A stretch of DNA of 64,000 nucleotides from Bacteroidetes bacterium ADurb.Bin008 (GTDB lineage: Bacteria > Bacteroidota > Bacteroidia > Bacteroidales > Tenuifilaceae). This document shows, piece after piece, positions 63,097-64,000 of this stretch. Each line of letters starts with the position of its first letter. The stretch's first letter is position 1. The DNA lies in NCBI GenBank assembly GCA_002071445.1, contig MWFE01000062.1:1-64000 (forward strand). Direction: 5' to 3'. The notes under the pieces were generated by a model, which saw only the letters and a program-made list of their open reading frames with translations, ran no database searches and was not told where the DNA came from. The translations under genes were made by a program, and so were the position numbers.

Positions 63097-63155
63097 GGGT
63101 GTATATTTAATTAAACAATTGAATGTCAGTAAATTGTATATTTTTTGTATTTTTG

Positions 63156-63163
63156 CAAATATA
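63156..63163 (-). promoter_or_regulatory. -7 element for the DUF2795 gene
   Basis: On the minus strand TATATTTG matches TAnnTTTG, 60 bases before the start codon of the small gene. The surrounding DNA is very AT-rich, so a chance match is possible. Confidence 0.4.
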
Positions 63164-63176
63164 TAAAAAAAAATAA

Positions 63177-63725
63177 TTAAACCTTAGGATGCCATTTTAT
63201 TTGATCTATTTTTAATTCTTTTGCTAAATAACGGGATAGTACAAAAAAGAAATCGCTGAGACGATTAAGATATTTAGTCACGGTTTCAGGTACTGGAGTA
63301 TCATTGGCCAATTTTACAGCCGTGCGCTCTGCCCTCCGGCAAATCGTACGGGCAACATGGCACAGGGAGATCGCCGGGTGCCCTCCGGGCAGGATAAAAC
63401 CTGACAAGGGCTCCAGTTCACTTTCCATTGTATCGATGCGCTGTTCCAAAAATTGGATGTCCTCCTGCAAAACTTGTGGGATTTTCACTTGACAGTCGGA
63501 ACAGTCGGCCGCAAGGATGGAAGCACAGCTCATCAGGCGGTCGAGGATATGCTCAAGAATATCCTTATGCAACGGGTCAATTTCCTGATCGTGAAGCAGT
63601 GCAACAAATGCCATCAGTTCATCTACTGTCCCATACGCCTCAATGCGCAAATGGTACTTGGGTACTCGATTCCCTCCTATTAAGGAGGTACTTCCCTTAT
63701 CGCCGGTTTTTGTGTATATCTTCAC
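63177..63725 (-). CDS. PduO-type cob(I)alamin adenosyltransferase
   Basis: This enzyme makes adenosylcobalamin from cob(I)alamin and ATP. The 182-residue protein has the N-terminal KTGDKGSTSLIGG nucleotide motif, EAYGTVDELMAFV, FILPGGHPAIS and the RTICRRAERTAV helix. It starts with GTG at 63725; no ATG is available close upstream. The ABC ATPase stop is 28 bases ahead, so the two could be co-transcribed. Together with metH it indicates that the organism uses cobalamin. Confidence 0.92.
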   Translation of the reverse strand: MKIYTKTGDKGSTSLIGGNRVPKYHLRIEAYGTVDELMAFVALLHDQEIDPLHKDILEHILDRLMSCASILAADCSDCQVKIPQVLQEDIQFLEQRIDTMESELEPLSGFILPGGHPAISLCHVARTICRRAERTAVKLANDTPVPETVTKYLNRLSDFFFVLSRYLAKELKIDQIKWHPKV

Positions 63726-63753
63726 GGTAATACGGTATTTTAAACCGCTAAAA

Positions 63754-64000
63754 CTATTCTGAAATAGTAACTTCCTGTCTGGTCACGGGATTGGGGTTAA
63801 TCTCATCCGATTCGATTAATCCATCGCGCAGCCGCACAATCCTGCGTGCGTGCCTTGCAATATCCTCCTCGTGGGTAACCACAATTATCGTATTGCCCTG
63901 TTTGTAGATATCCTCAAACAGATTCATTATATCGATGGATGTCTTTGAGTCGAGGTTTCCGGTGGGCTCATCGGCTAATATAATGGCGGGATTGTTGACC
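63754..64000 (-). CDS. LolD/MacB-type ABC transporter ATP-binding protein, partial
   Basis: The C-terminal 82 codons of an ABC ATPase run off the right edge. Visible are Walker B with the [13 protein letters not shown] signature, the D-loop, and the H-loop [19 protein letters not shown] is characteristic of the LolD/MacB/FtsE subgroup. The N-terminal part (Walker A, signature) is outside the window. The final residues end VTISE before the TAG at 63756-63754. Confidence 0.9.
   Translation of the reverse strand, partial: VNNPAIILADEPTGNLDSKTSIDIMNLFEDIYKQGNTIIVVTHEEDIARHARRIVRLRDGLIESDEINPNPVTRQEVTISE

Noticed and set aside
63177..63725. Functional link between the adenosyltransferase and metH
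   Set aside because: MetH uses methylcobalamin, not adenosylcobalamin, and the genes are about 25 kb apart.

Overview
This is a 64 kb chromosomal stretch from a member of the Bacteroidetes, most likely Bacteroidales/Marinilabiliales-like. Four things point there: secreted proteins ending in type IX secretion (T9SS) sorting domains, exported proteins cleaved just before Q, promoters of the TTG...TAnnTTTG type with no clear Shine-Dalgarno sites, and family content (OstA-like, DUF3332, DUF2795, LPP20, two-component beta-propeller kinases). I see no rRNA, tRNA, prophage, transposase or CRISPR array.

Left part (0-22.7 kb): a partial B-box zinc-finger membrane protein; an xdhC-xdhA-xdhB molybdenum hydroxylase operon; a lipoprotein M3 peptidase; a decayed DUF4143 ATPase remnant; pckA; a beta-propeller histidine kinase with a LytTR response regulator; a large secreted papain-family protease carrying DUF333, FN3-like and GEVED modules; and a long collagen-like, S74-terminated surface fibre protein.

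Middle (22.7-46.7 kb): a 1.2 kb gene-free zone packed with short unlike palindromes; smpB-tauE; miaA; a TGS-domain nucleoside kinase; a PKD/T9SS protein whose signal peptide is cut off from the body by one in-frame TAA; a solo trpB preceded by a complete ribosome-mediated attenuator with a Trp-Trp-Trp leader peptide; two envelope proteins; metH-metF; a DUF234-type ATPase; and an LPP20-like protein followed by a formylglycine-generating-enzyme-fold (FGE-fold) protein. The C-terminus of the latter looks like the variable region of a diversity-generating retroelement target. A family of about 85 bp two-hairpin repeats is scattered through 23-46 kb.

Right part (46.7-64 kb): a membrane-anchored AraC regulator, then an outer-membrane protein / MMPL transporter / LolA-like protein set that probably forms one lipid-export system; DUF3332; recQ; guaB; a four-gene envelope-biogenesis operon (two parvulin-type chaperones, a SurA-like lipoprotein without a visible parvulin domain, and OstA); DUF2795; a cobalamin adenosyltransferase; and the C-terminus of a LolD/MacB-type ABC ATPase.

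The three most distinctive observations are the trp attenuator ahead of a lone trpB, the DGR-like variable region with its nested inverted repeats, and the array of structurally alike but sequence-different hairpins at 23.1-23.8 kb.
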